Part shown: positions 49,970 through 60,758 of the stretch, one piece after another
How the letters are laid out: each line of letters opens with the position of its first letter
Position numbering within the stretch: position 1 is the stretch's first letter
NCBI GenBank assembly: GCA_902728285.1
Contig: CACVBU010000050.1
Location: 552,829-616,828, forward strand
Source: Clytia hemisphaerica
Lineage: Eukaryota; Cnidaria; Hydrozoa; Leptothecata; Clytiidae
Reading direction: 5' to 3'
Length of the DNA: 64,000 nucleotides
Notes under the pieces: model-generated
What the model was told of the DNA's origin: nothing
Seen by the model: the letters and a program-made list of their open reading frames with translations, nothing else
The model's database searches: none
Made by a program: the position numbers and the translations under genes

Positions 49970-50710
49970 GCAGTTCTCAATTTCAGTTGAGCTAGAATCT
50001 CTGACAATGTCTGTTGTCTGTGTATCTGTCTGTGTAGTATCTGTCTGTCTGTCTGTCCCCTCAGACTTTGGGGCAGGCTGGAGACTTCAAAAATGATCTG
50101 ATTGGGCTGAAATTTTGCACACTTCATCCTTGGGCAAATCCCTGGGGGTCTTTTTTCATTTTTTTCAAAATTTTGATTCTTAGGGCCTGGGGACAAGTTA
50201 TTCGCCAAAATGAGGCTAAAACTTTGGGGCAGGCTGGAGACTTCAAAAATGATCCGATCAGGCTGAAATTTTGCACACTTCATCCTTGCGCAAATCCCTG
50301 GGGGTCTTTTTTCATTTTTTTCAAAATTTTGATTCTTAGGGCCTGGGGACAAGTTATTCGCCAAAATGAGGCTAAAACTTTGGGGCAGGCTGGAGACTTC
50401 AAAAATGATTGTATTTGACTGAAATTTTGCACACTTGATCCTTGCGTAAACATCTGGGGGTACTTTTTTCATTTTTTCAAAATTTTGATTTTTTGGGCCT
50501 TGGGACGAGTTTTTCGCCAAAACGAGGCTAGAACTTTGGGACAGGCTGGGGACTTCAAAAATGGTCCGACCAGGCTGAAATTTTGTACACTTTTTCCTTG
50601 GGCAAATTCCTGGGGGTGTTTTTCATTTTTTCAAAATGTTGATTTTTGGGGCCTGGGGACGAATTTTTCGCCAAAACGAGGCTAATAACTTTGGGGTAGG
50701 CTAAGAGACT
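49970..50710 (-). repeat. 155-bp repeat family, inverted array with CAGA/CTGT tail
   Basis: Reading the plus strand, CAGGCTGGAGACTTCAAAAA recurs at about 50073, 50231 and 50388 (with a variant at 50545), and CCTGGGGACAAGTTATTCGC separates units. These are reverse complements of the unit at 33540-34390. Upstream are CTGTCTGTCTGT and TTCAGTTGAGCTAGAATCTC, matching the tail of the other array. The long open frame on the minus strand (193 codons from 50520) is repeat-derived and probably not a gene. Confidence 0.88.
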
Positions 50711-50793
50711 TGAAAAAGGCCGTATTTAGCGCACTGGATCTTTGGGTAACTTCCAGGGACCCTGGTTTTTCCTTTAGATGTACGTTCTTTACT

Positions 50794-51549
50794 ATAACCC
50801 TATTTTTATCAGGGGGGGTGTTTTCCACCAGGCTGGTACTCTTTTGCTAATAGCTCACTGAAAAAAAATTTCAACACTCTGAAAGTTTTTGACTTTTAAT
50901 ATAATCCTATTAGCAGCTTGTATACCAAATTTTACAATTATACACCGACCAGATCAGGTTTTATGACTTTTTTGTGCAGGCATATCATAAAATCCAGCTA
51001 AAACCCTGTAAAATTCCAAAATCTTAAATTTATCATAACTTTTGATCTAGGCATCCAACCAATTTCAAATTTTGACAGGTTTTAGGTATCAATAATAACA
51101 TTTAAAAAATATTTAAAAAAATTTCAAAAACTGCTGACGTCATCGAAAATGACGTCATTGTTTTTTGAAAAAATGTGCTCATTTTCTGCATAAATTTTAA
51201 AGGTTAATTTTATTAGTATGTTTAAAACCGACAAATATGTTAAAGATATTCTTTATGGCTTTTAGAAATTTAAAACAGAATTGCAATATCTTCATTAGTT
51301 CAACTTTAATTGCTATTTTATTGAATGGTACTTTTTCATTGGTCAGCGATAATTGTGGAACTTTGTGATGACGTCATCACATTTATAACCCAAATTTTTT
51401 TCTATGAACTCATTTTATGATAGAGAACATTTCTGCCAAATTTCAAGTCCATATCTTTTCTAGATCAAAAGTTATGCAAGGCTGGTGGAAAACACCCCCC
51501 CCCCCTTGAGAATACAAAATCCGAAAAAGCCTGATAATAATAGGGATAA
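50794..51549. mobile_element. ATAA-flanked CCCTAT-TIR element
   Basis: ATAA (50794-50797) precedes CCCTATTTTTATCAGGGGGG. The right end, CCTGATAATAATAGGG, precedes ATAA (51546-51549). Inside, GTGTTTTCCACCAGGCT is mirrored by AGGCTGGTGGAAAACAC. The interior carries CTGACGTCATCG, ATGACGTCATT and GATGACGTCATCAC. Ends and motif content relate it to the element at 34616-35169. The 4-bp ATAA in place of TTAA is a variant site or a later mutation. No transposase. Confidence 0.6.
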
Positions 51550-51639
51550 GGTTTATTCCTAAACTGCCCCTTACTTGAGTAATTCAAGTAAAACAGATTT
51601 AGTCTGCAATCTTTCTCAAACTTTTTTTTTCTGAGCATG

Positions 51640-51952
51640 AAGATTTTCGTTCATACTTAATTGATTAATGTACTTTTATATGCATACTTGGTTTGAGTAT
51701 GCCTCTTTCTTGCAAACATCAATCAAGTATGAATATTCCCTCTCATACTTGTTTAGTATGCATATTTCCTTGCATACTTGCATTATACTTTGCATACTTT
51801 ATTTATTGTTTGCATACTTCAACTTCCATACTTGCTTTCAAGTATGAAAGTATGTGCATACTTGATTCATACTTGTTCATACTAGAATCATACTTGATCA
51901 TACTTGATGCATACTTGATTTTTCATAAGGGACTTTGGGAGTTTTAAAAGCT
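51640..51952. repeat. CATACTTG word-repeat module
   Basis: CATACTTG or CAAGTATG occurs about 20 times in both orientations with irregular 8-30 bp spacing. The module ends with TTTTTCATAAGGGACTTTGG and GTTTTAAAAGCT. A similar ending closes the GTGTACT module at 52788-52815. Confidence 0.7.
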
Positions 51953-52071
51953 AAAAATAAGAGCTTTAGGGAAAAATTACATTATAGTATTAATGTGAGA
52001 ATGGTTGGATTTAATAATAATGTGGGCTCCATTCAGATGGTTGTCATTTAACTATCATCACTTACTTTAAG

Positions 52072-52350
52072 TACTGTATTACTTTGAATAAATGCCCCCT
52101 TTTCTTAAACGACCCCTCAAAGAAATGCCTCTCCTTAAAGGGAAAATTTCAATAAACACCCCCTGGAATAAAATCCTTCCCTCTAGGAGAGGCTTTTCTT
52201 TTATCTGAAATAAATGGTTATAAAGGAAGGAAAACCGAAAATATACGCTAATATAGATAATTTGATAAACACCCCCTCGAATGAACGTCCCCTCCTAAAA
52301 TCCAAATTTAACGAACGCCCCAGCTGGCGTTTAGTCGAAGTAGTATGGTA
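52072..52350. mobile_element. 279-bp MITE with TA ends
   Basis: TACTGTATTACTTTGAATAA (then ATGCCCCC) at the left and GGCGTTTAGTCGAAGTAGTA (then TGGTA) at the right are inverted repeats with about 6 mismatches over 25 bp. TA at both ends fits a Tc1/mariner-type duplication. The interior repeats AATAAACACCCCC-like words. No ORF. Confidence 0.7.
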
Positions 52351-52419
52351 GCTGTGTACTGATTTTCCATGTCTAAACCTTTTTTTACTGTTTACCATAA
52401 TTTAATCACTTTTCATTCT

Positions 52420-52816
52420 GCATACTGTTTTTTTCATTGTATCCTTATTTTGTGTACTGATTTTTTTTGTTTACTAGGCCTCTTTAAAGTTTACTAAAAA
52501 TTGTGTACTGTTTTTTTATTGTTTACTGCCTTTTTCAATGTGTACTAAAAATTGTGTACTGTTTTTTTATTGTTTACTGCCTTTTTCAATGTACTAAAAA
52601 TTGTGTACTGTTAATTTATTGTTTACTCATTTTTTCAATGTGTACTGAAAAAAGTGTACCACTTTTTCATAGTTTACTGGTACTGCGAACTGTTTGGTCA
52701 GATGTTTACTTTATGTTTACTATGTTTACTTCAAATTTACTTGATGTGTACTACATGTTTACTACATGCGTACTGAATTTTTCCTTAAGGGATAAGGTCC
52801 CAAGTTTTTTTAGCTG
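52420..52816. repeat. GTGTACT / GTTTACT word-repeat module, with a 50-60 bp tandem core
   Basis: GTGTACTGTTTTTTTATTGT, TTACTGCCTTTTTCAATGT and TACTAAAAATT repeat about four times from 52495 with a 54-60 bp period. Irregular TTTACT and GTACT words continue to 52785. The module closes with TTTTTCCTTAAGGGATAAGG and GTTTTTTTAGCT, resembling the end of the CATACTTG module. Confidence 0.75.
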
Positions 52817-54231
52817 AAGTTTTTTTGAACATGCCATAAAGTTAAACAAGTGCAGATTTAATAGCAACACTCACTCAAAATTTTTAACAATTTTGATACG
52901 TAAATAAGAATAATTTAAACAAGATAAACACGAAAATGTTTAAATTTCTCTTTTTTACAATACTTGTATAAGGGAATTAAAAATACTGGAAAATGTTTCC
53001 TGCTTAAATTAATGTGTATTTATCGAGGAAAATCTTTCATGTATTCGTAAAGCGTTGCAAATTTTGAAGGAATATTATTCCTGTTGTCTCAAGTAAACCA
53101 TTGCTTATCTTAAAAGGAAAATTTCTATTTTTTTATTTTTGTCTTCTCAGCAAAAATTGGATGCATATTTTTCAGGGGAGATAAAATTTCAGGAAAATTA
53201 AGTGTAGTTTTGAAGGAGAATTCTTCCTAAAATCAAAATAATAACTCATATTTCAAGGAAGATCCCCCTTAGGTAAGAAGACCATCCCTTAACTGGCAAC
53301 CCCCCTTAGGAAAGTCATACTTTTAACACCCCCCTTGCTTTTGGTTCATCAAAACCCAAGACCCCCCCCCCCCCCTAATGTAGCGGCAAGAGCAGCCACC
53401 GGCTAGGAAGTATGAAATATCTGTTCTTGAGGTCCCTTTCTCCTGGAAATTCTACCTGACTATATGTTCACTGTATTTCGCAAGGAAAGTATTTCCTTTT
53501 TAAATTTTTCTGCCTCTCTGAGTCAAGTCCAGAGTACGCTTGAGCTGAGGTGAAATTTTTCTTTTAAGTGAATATCTTGCATATAATATAGAAATGGATT
53601 CAGAATGACCCAATCAGCTGCGATGTTAGTTATTTTCCCTCAAAAATACAAGACAAGTAATTTTCCTTTCAAAATACAGAAATCAGACGTTAGTTATTTT
53701 CCTTCAAAAATACAAGACTGAGATGAAGAATGAAAGAAGGGAAACTGGTGAATTTCTCCATAATTATACCCTAACCCCCCTGCTGGGAATTCTACAAAGT
53801 TTCAGGCTATAATTTTTTGGGTGCTGCTAGGCATTATGGATGGAAAGATCCATGTCAAATTTCAAGCTCATACCTTTCCTGGTTAGCTCATAAGTCGGCT
53901 ATTACAAGAATACTAACCTGACTCTGATTCAACACATACTTAATTTGAATACATTTTTTATATCCATTACTGACTTATAATCCAAAGTTTCATTGATGGA
54001 AATTTTATAAGTTAACAACAATCTTTTTGAAAGCCTTTTTGTTTCGCCAGATCCAGCAAATATAGGCAAATCTAATGTTTTCAAGTGCTGATTATTCACA
54101 AAAGATGCATCAGAAAAACTGTATTTCCCTTTGAACTGAGAATGGTCAAATTTTATATTACTCCCAGCTCAGCTGAAGAAGTTCATTTTCAATATATCAA
54201 GACAATTAACTATTCTGAAAATTTATAGTAA
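52817..54231. other. Unassigned sequence, minor duplication
   Basis: GTTAGTTATTTTCC with TCAAAAATACAAGAC occurs at about 53624 and 53691. A C-run lies near 53362-53376. No gene recognised. Confidence 0.4.
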
Positions 54232-54411
54232 AGAACTGGAAAATCTTCTTTTAATGGACCCCAACTTAAGTCGTTTTACTATAGATGTGTGCCAACGTGG
54301 AATAAACTACCAAGAGAAGTTGTATCCGCACAATCGATTAAGTCGTTTAAAGAGAAACTGAATGATGCATGGAAAAACCACCCACAAAAATTTGTTACAA
54401 GAGGAATGTGA
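54232..54411 (+). pseudogene. LINE ORF2 C-terminal tail, second copy (about 59 codons)
   Basis: The frame reads GKSSFNGPQLKSFYYRCVPT, then WNKLPREVVSAQSIKSFKEK, ending FVTRGM before TGA 54409-54411. WNxLP and SFKxxL are hallmarks of the C-terminus of CR1/L2-like reverse-transcriptase ORFs. An in-frame TAA at 54229 and the lack of RT motifs show a 5'-truncated copy. The sequence differs from the tail at 32147-32500, so this is a different family. Confidence 0.75.
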
Positions 54412-54460
54412 AAGAAGATCGGTTAGAGGCCCATCGTGAGCCTAGCTTGTAAATCTGTAT

Positions 54461-54482
54461 AATAATAATAATAATAATAATG
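54461..54482 (+). repeat. (AAT)n microsatellite at the LINE 3' end
   Basis: About seven TAA/AAT units follow the tail ORF by about 50 bp. Short microsatellite 3' ends are typical of CR1/L2-like insertions and mark the 3' end of this copy. Confidence 0.75.
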
Positions 54483-56265
54483 TTAATTTCATTATATTTT
54501 GAGCATTCCCAATAGTATTATCCTTATTAAATTTGCCAATGCATTCAAAATATTGTAATAACTTAGACTTGGTTTGACATTTGAACAAAGTCCTGAATGT
54601 AAATCATTTAGATGGAAAACCATGAAATATTGGACTTGTATATCTAAAGTAGTATTATCGTGGAATGTAAAATATGGTGTTCAAAGAAGAACAATTAACT
54701 GTTCTTAACAAGCAAAATATATAAGTTTCAAAAAGGTAATGCAAGTCAAGAAAAGTCTACAAGCGTATTTTCCCTTAACAGTTGTCTTTCGCAAAATTTA
54801 AAATTGATTCTGAGCGTTCCAATTTAAAGAAAGTAAGTCGAAAAACATGTTTAAAAGAATGATAGATAAATTTTGTTGATTTTTACTTTAGTGCTTTTAA
54901 AACTTATAGTACTTACTGAAAAAACATTACAGTACTTTAGGATGAAAACTTTATTCATGTTATTGTTCTTTCTGAAGTATCAATTTTATGAAGAAAATTA
55001 ATGTCCTTGTTATGTGTCACAGTACTCGCCTTCTTACCCTCAAATTGATTTCTTTTACCACAAACGTCCTACTGCATTCGTCTACTTTCCTGACATTTTT
55101 GGATATATAAAAGTTTGAATGATAATTCTTATCTTTTGTCAGATTTAAAAAAACCTTCTCATTTTCTAACTAATCAAATTTACCTATTATTAATCAGGAA
55201 ACAGGATATTAAAAGCCACTGTGTCCATTGTTTAAGTTTCATAAAAAATCATGGTTGGCTCACTTTAGAAATTTGAGATAATGCTGCCTTTTTGAAAATG
55301 TTTTCGCCTGTAGACCCCTTTCATCCCTAATTTCTTAGTTTTTTTTGACTTGGCTAAAACATAGGGAAAATATTTTTTTAAAGAAAGTATGTTTTCACCA
55401 TGTTTCGAAAGAAAAGTGTTGGTACTGGATATAATTTATTGGCTTGAAGCCTGAACCTGAGTCCTGAAAAATTTGCAAACTTTGCACCTTACATCCCCCT
55501 TGATTATTCAAAATTTCTCCTTTTGAGACTCCTCATCCTCTCCCTTCTACACTTTGGATATGTTATGATATATTTGATTAAGTTGATTTGATCAAAAGAT
55601 CTATGTAATTGAAAATATGAATCTTCATTGTTCCCTGGTAACCTTTTTTAACTCAACCACCCCCCTCACTGATTTGCTCTTCACTGGCTGTTCCACATTC
55701 ATATTTTGAGGGCAAAAGTAGCAGTTTTTGGCTCACCTTGTAGGTCATTGTGATAAACTGTGGGGGCTAAACCAAAGAATAATGCTATTTCGGGTTGTGG
55801 ATCAAAGAAGCCGTTGCAGTGCCACATGTAAATAAATAAGGCGACAAACATTGGAATCTTCTGGCAACACTTTTGTGTTTTTATTGAAATGGTTGGTCTA
55901 GAACTTTCGAGATAATTTTTAGAAAACAAATGATCCAACCCTAATTCTTTTTGCAAAATGCAGCTAAAAGGAGTCTCTCAGGAACAGTCAACACTTTTCC
56001 CAGGAAAATTCGCTTTTTTTTTTAATCGGTCAGGGAAAATGATGAAAATTGGCTGAGGGCTCACTTACGTCACTTGTTAGGAAATCCTCAATTTCCTAAG
56101 GAAAAAATCAGATATTTCTAGATTTTTTTGCATATTATCATGGCTAAGGGCTTTAGTTATGAAAAGAAACAAAAAGATTTGCATTTTGGTTTGATTTATA
56201 GTCTTTTTTCCACAAAAATGGTAAAGTTGGTGTGACAGCCGCCGGATTTTAAATGAAGTCATTGC
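54483..56265. other. No recognised feature
   Basis: AT-rich sequence without convincing genes, arrays or inverted ends. Confidence 0.4.
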
Positions 56266-56268
56266 CAA

Positions 56269-56368
56269 TGCAATGTTTACATTTTAAAGTGCGCGCGAAA
56301 TTCTAAAGAATCGCTCTGTGCGAGTTTTGAAACTGCCATGAGTTAGAGAAAAATGTGATTTTGATGAA
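56269..56368. promoter_or_regulatory. Possible divergent promoter
   Basis: A 100-bp stretch with GTGCGCGCGAAATTC and CGCTCTGTGCGAG lies between two outward-facing start codons. On the plus strand, ATG 56369 opens MLRTALNRQRGEHLFSISNS and meets a donor-like AG/GTATTT at about 56437. On the minus strand, ATG 56268 opens MAMTSFKIRRLSHQLYHFCG. Both N-termini are basic and hydroxylated, as in mitochondrial presequences. Downstream exons were not identified on either side. Confidence 0.3.
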
Positions 56369-56559
56369 ATGTTGAGGACTGCCCTAAACCGTCAGAGAGG
56401 AGAACATCTTTTTTCAATCAGTAATTCCTATGGAAGGTATTTGATCAAAACTCTGAGTGTGTTAGAATTATACATGAGAGGTGTCCACATTAGACCAACT
56501 TACGGTAGGGTATTATCTGGAGTAACTAGTAAACGTCCCCACACTAATTAATTTTTCAA

Positions 56560-56835
56560 AGATTTTCTACCCAGGACATCACCTGGGGAAATCCCACTTG
56601 ATTGACAGTATTTGTTTGACAAATCTTTTAAAATGTTGGACAGATGTACTGTCTAACAACTGATCACTTAGTTGTTCGACAGACGAGTTGATTGACCGTT
56701 ATTAGCTTGACATCCATTTGTTCAACTGCATGGTTGTTTGACAAACACTTGTTTGACACTCATTTTTCGAACAACTAAGCGAGGAATTGTTCAACAGTGC
56801 ATCAGTTTGACAGTAAGTTTATCAGTAAGCATAAA
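56560..56835. repeat. TTGACA/GTTCGACA word-rich stretch
   Basis: TTTGACA, TTGTTCGACAG, GTTGTTTGACAAAC and similar words recur irregularly about a dozen times. It may be a decayed element like those that follow. No clear ends. Confidence 0.45.
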
Positions 56836-56911
56836 GAAGCTGATAATACGCAAAGAACAAGGTTGTCTGGCGACAACAAAGTTGTAAAAATATGAGACTC
56901 CTGTCTAATAT

Positions 56912-57389
56912 CCAGACGATGTCAACCGATTTTCGTAATCGAACCATCAAATTTCATTCAAAAAAATCAAACGATAGGTGTTCAATTACCAAACTTGATC
57001 GAACAGTAAAACTTTACTGGAAAAATCTTTAGTTTGATTAAATTTCGATTTTACTTATCGCAGTTCGATTAAGTTTGATCAGTGTTTTTGTAGCTCAAAT
57101 GGTTCCAGTTATTGCTAGCCCAACAGCTCTAGCCTAAACGATCTCCAATAATCATTTGATTAGCAGAAAAGAGTTGTTCATGCGCTCCGAGCATGATTGT
57201 GAATGAAAACCATATTTAATCGAACACATTGAACATCGATCGAACTAATCAAACTTTACCAAAATTTCTCTGTTCAATGACTGTTCAATTTGGTTCAGTA
57301 ATCAAACACCTATCCTTTGATTAAGTTCGATTGAGTTCGATTAGTTCAGATTAGTTCAGTAATCAAACAGTTCGATTGACATCGTCTGG
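56912..57389. mobile_element. CCAGACG-TIR element 1, 6-bp target duplication TAATAT
   Basis: CCAGACGATGTCAACCGATT at the left and TTCGATTGACATCGTCTGG at the right are inverted ends. TAATAT flanks the element at 56906-56911 and 57390-57395. The arms contain many ATCGAAC / GTTCGAT words pointing inward from each side. 478 bp, no ORF. Confidence 0.8.
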
Positions 57390-57544
57390 TAATATCTATT
57401 TCTATTTCTATTTGATAATTCATAGAAGGTTTTACCTATTCTCTTGAATATAAAAAAAAAAGAAATTTAATAAAAAATAAAGAAATACTAAAAAGAAAAA
57501 AGAAAAAAAATAAATAAATATAGGATTGAAATAATGAAAATATA

Positions 57545-58016
57545 TACCGTGAGTGGTCCTAAATCCGACAGCCCTGCCTAAATCCGACCCCCCCCCCAAA
57601 TAACTGCTTTGAAAAAAGATTCTATGTTTACAAACATTCTCTCTCCAAGTTAAACAATAAACTGTTGCAAGAACTCTCAAAACAAAACATCTAACAAGAT
57701 GACTATAATGTCAAGATGTCAATTAATGTGATCAAAAAAGTGAGAGATAAAATTAATTATACCTCCATTATTTTGAATCTGTTGCTCACGTGTGTGTTTA
57801 AAACGTGAACAATTTTGTAATAAATTATGTTTTGTATTAAAAGCAATCATTGTTATTTGGTTCAACTGGTTCAGTGTATCAAATCTCTCAGTTTAGTTGA
57901 CACTTTGGTATTTTTGTTGTGTCACAGCGAAAGGTTTGTTTTTATTTTAGTTTGTATCTTTGAAAGACCCCTATCAGATTTAGGCAGGGCTGTCGGATTA
58001 AGGACCACTCACGGTA
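57545..58016. mobile_element. 472-bp MITE with about 40-bp TIRs and TA ends
   Basis: TACCGTGAGTGGTCCTAAAT (then CCGACAGCCCTGCCTAAATC) is mirrored at the right by GATTTAGGCAGGGCTGTCGG (then ATTAAGGACCACTCACGGTA), with one mismatch over 40 bp. TA at both ends. The near-identity of the arms suggests recent insertion. The interior is AT-rich and noncoding. Confidence 0.88.
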
Positions 58017-58299
58017 CAATGAATGATGTGTTTAAATATTGTTAATGTTGATGTTTTTTAAAATAATTTATTTTCTAATAATGAAATATAAGGATGAAAA
58101 GTGTTTGAGAAGAAATAAAAAATTGTAGAGATTATGATTTATGTCATTTATTATCCTTGTGTAGATATGAAGGAAAACACTTTGTCACGGTGATCTGACT
58201 TTACAAAGATGAACCACAATAAATATTTCTTTCTATTTCTATTTGGTTGAGTTGCAGGAGGCTTAGAGGCCCATTTTTACAACTATAGATGCTTTCAAT

Positions 58300-58721
58300 T
58301 ACTTTAGGCGTAGAAACTTTCGCGAGCAGAAACTTTCGCGATTTTCGCGAATTTTGGCCCATGTCTTTAAAAATTCTAGGAAGGGCTATTCGCAAAAGTT
58401 TATGCTCGCGAAAAAACTCTTGACAAAATAGAAAATCTGTAAAACTTCAAACTTTGAATAAAATGTAACTTTTATGGCACTTTTTAGCCTGCTAAAAGAC
58501 TAATAAGTCAAAGGACAAATGTTTCAAGCCAACCCAAGAAGTATTTGTGTCTCTAAGCCATTTTCTCATGTGAAAATTCACAATTTTACGTATTGATTCG
58601 CGAAAGTTTATGCTCGCGAAAAATATTTTTCCGTTAAATTTGCGATAGTAAATGTCGTGAGTTTTGCGATTTTCCGTCCTCGCGAAAGTTTCTGCTCGCG
58701 AAAGTTTGTACGCCTAAAGTA
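58300..58721. mobile_element. 422-bp MITE with CTTTCGCGAG subterminal repeats and TA ends
   Basis: TACTTTAGGCGTAGAAACTT (then TCGCGAGCAGAAACTTTCGC) is mirrored at the right end (GCGAAAGTTTCTGCTCGCGA, then AAGTTTGTACGCCTAAAGTA). The TCGCGA-containing word recurs inside. TA at both ends. Unusually CpG-rich for this region. Confidence 0.85.
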
Positions 58722-59060
58722 GCGCCCAGTCAGCACCTTGAAAAGACTACCCAATTCCCCTCACATGGCATGTTGACCCGGCAAAGGTTCATTCACTTGC
58801 CAAGTGAACCGTTGGTAGTGGGAATCAAACCTCAGTCGCCTGTGCAGCAACCAAGGTCAATGACCACTAAAAACCACAGCGGCTTTAGCTATACTGGTTT
58901 CAAAATGGAACCTGACATTTTGTGTTTTAATAAAGTTAATCTTTCGCACTCAAAAACCAGACAATAAGAATATCAGGTATATACTATTTTGAGAAAAAAA
59001 TATAATACACAGAGAAACAAGATTTTTAGGCGTCAAACAACTATACATTGTCGATCATTG

Positions 59061-59841
59061 CGAGACGGTGTCAATCGAACAACTTCGAACAAAAATTGCA
59101 ATCGAACCAATCGAACGTGATCGAATCATAATTGCGATTCGATTGTCGAACGTAATCGAATCTCAATCGAACGACCGATTCCTAGGTAATATTCGATTGT
59201 GTTCGATTGCGTTCGAGTAAGGTTAGATTGGTTCAATTGATAGTTGACTATGTCCGATTGGTTCGATTGATTGTCACTTACATAGACCTTTTTTCAAAGA
59301 AGATGTCCTGTTGAATAATTATGTAGTCCAGCCATAAAAACAATGATAGAGCCATGCATAATTACTGTATCATGCATATTGTAATATATGCATGGTTTTA
59401 TCATTGTTTTTCTGCTGGACTACATAATTATTCAACAGGGTAGCCTCTTTGAAAAAAGGTCTATTGGAATAATCTTCGATTTCGTTCGTTTACAATTATG
59501 TTCGATGAGTTTGATTGCGATTAAATTGAATTGGATCACTCTGTTAGAGCTTTTTAGCATGGGGGGCCAAGTGCTTGAAGTACCATACCAAAGCGAATAA
59601 AATGTAATACAATTGAATCAATCGAACGTAATCAAATACAATCGAACGTAATCAAATACAATCGAACTTAATCGAATACAATCGAACTTAATCGAATACA
59701 ATCGAACGTAATCGCAGCAATCGAACAGAAAATCCTAGGTAATATTCGATTGCGTTCAACAATCAAATTGCAATTATTCGATTGCGTTCAATTGCATTCG
59801 ATTGATTTGGCGTTCGATTCTTCCGATTGACACCGTCTGGG
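59061..59841. mobile_element. CCAGACG-TIR element 2, 6-bp target duplication TCATTG, with nested insert
   Basis: CGAGACGGTGTCAATCGAAC at the left and CCGATTGACACCGTCTGGG at the right are inverted ends. TCATTG flanks both sides (59055-59060, 59842-59847). From about 59618 to 59715 a 20-bp unit, AATCGAACGTAATCAAATAC and variants, is tandemly repeated about five times. A 181-bp hairpin is nested at 59283-59463. No transposase. Confidence 0.75.
59283..59463. mobile_element. 181-bp near-perfect hairpin MITE nested in another element
   Basis: TAGACCTTTTTTCAAAGA, TGTCCTGTTGAATAATTATG and TAGTCCAGC are mirrored as GCTGGACTA, CATAATTATTCAACAGG and TCTTTGAAAAAAGGTCTA. The arms cover almost the whole element around an ATGCAT-rich centre. 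TA at both ends. It interrupts element 2 and so is younger. Confidence 0.85.
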
Positions 59842-59874
59842 TCATTGAGTTGTCCAACAAATGGGTTGTCAAAC

Positions 59875-60362
59875 CCAGGGGATGTCAATAGAACTCAATC
59901 AAATTCAATTTGGAGTCGAATCGATCAAATTCAATCGAAGTAAATCGAAGTGATTGTTCGAATCAATCGAACTCAATCAAAATGGGAAAAAGATGTAAAT
60001 CTTCGATTGTCTTCGATTGGATTCGAATTGGATTTGATTGATTAAAACAATCACTTCGATTTACTTCAATTGATTTGATCACACATGGTGTTATTGTTCG
60101 GGCTTTTCATTAGTCCACTATTAACCAAAAAGGATGTCAGTTGAAAATTTTGAATATAATCGAAACCAATCGAATGTGATTGACCAAATCAATCGAGTAC
60201 AATCGAACTAAATCAATCTTAAAATGATGTAAATCTTCGATTGACTTCGATTGTTTCGATCGATCACTTCGATTGGCTTCGATCGATTCGGTCAATCACT
60301 TCGATTGGTTTCGATTATATTTGATTGGTTCGACAATCGAAATTTTCGATTGACATCCCCCA
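59875..60362. mobile_element. CCAGACG-family element 3 (CCAGGGGATGTC ends)
   Basis: CCAGGGGATGTCAATAGAAC at the left and CGATTGACATCCCCCAG at the right are inverted ends, sharing GATGTCAAT with elements 1 and 2. Both arms are full of AATCGAA / TTCGATTG words. The flanks TCAAAC and TCAGGC agree at only four of six positions, so the target duplication is uncertain. It begins about 30 bp after element 2. Confidence 0.65.
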
Positions 60363-60758
60363 GTCAGGCACATCCTGGCAAATGAACGGGGTGAGCATTT
60401 GCATGGGGTATTCGTAACCCAGTGTAAATGAGATAGGACGTCTCAGGCTAAAAGCGTGAAAATGAATAAAAATGAACTTCAAACTGAAAAAGGGAAAAAA
60501 GGAAGAAAACTGGGAACTTTATTTTTTCGTTAAAAGTTTCTTCAATCTTCGAAGACAAAATTGACCCATGGAAAAAAAATTTCATCTATGCAGTTCTTTG
60601 AAATAAAGCAAAATATTTCCAACCCGGTTCAATTAAACTGGGTATTCGGCGCTATTACGTCACTTTCATTTTCGACCCCGTTCATTTGCCAATGGTCGCA
60701 AGTGAAAAATACCCCGTTCATTTGCCAGGATGTGCCTGACTGTCCCCTGGTCAAACAT

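Noticed and set aside
51693-52817. Frames with repeated ILDSYL or VYCFFIVYCLFQ peptides
   Set aside because: Translations of the CATACTTG and GTGTACT word repeats.
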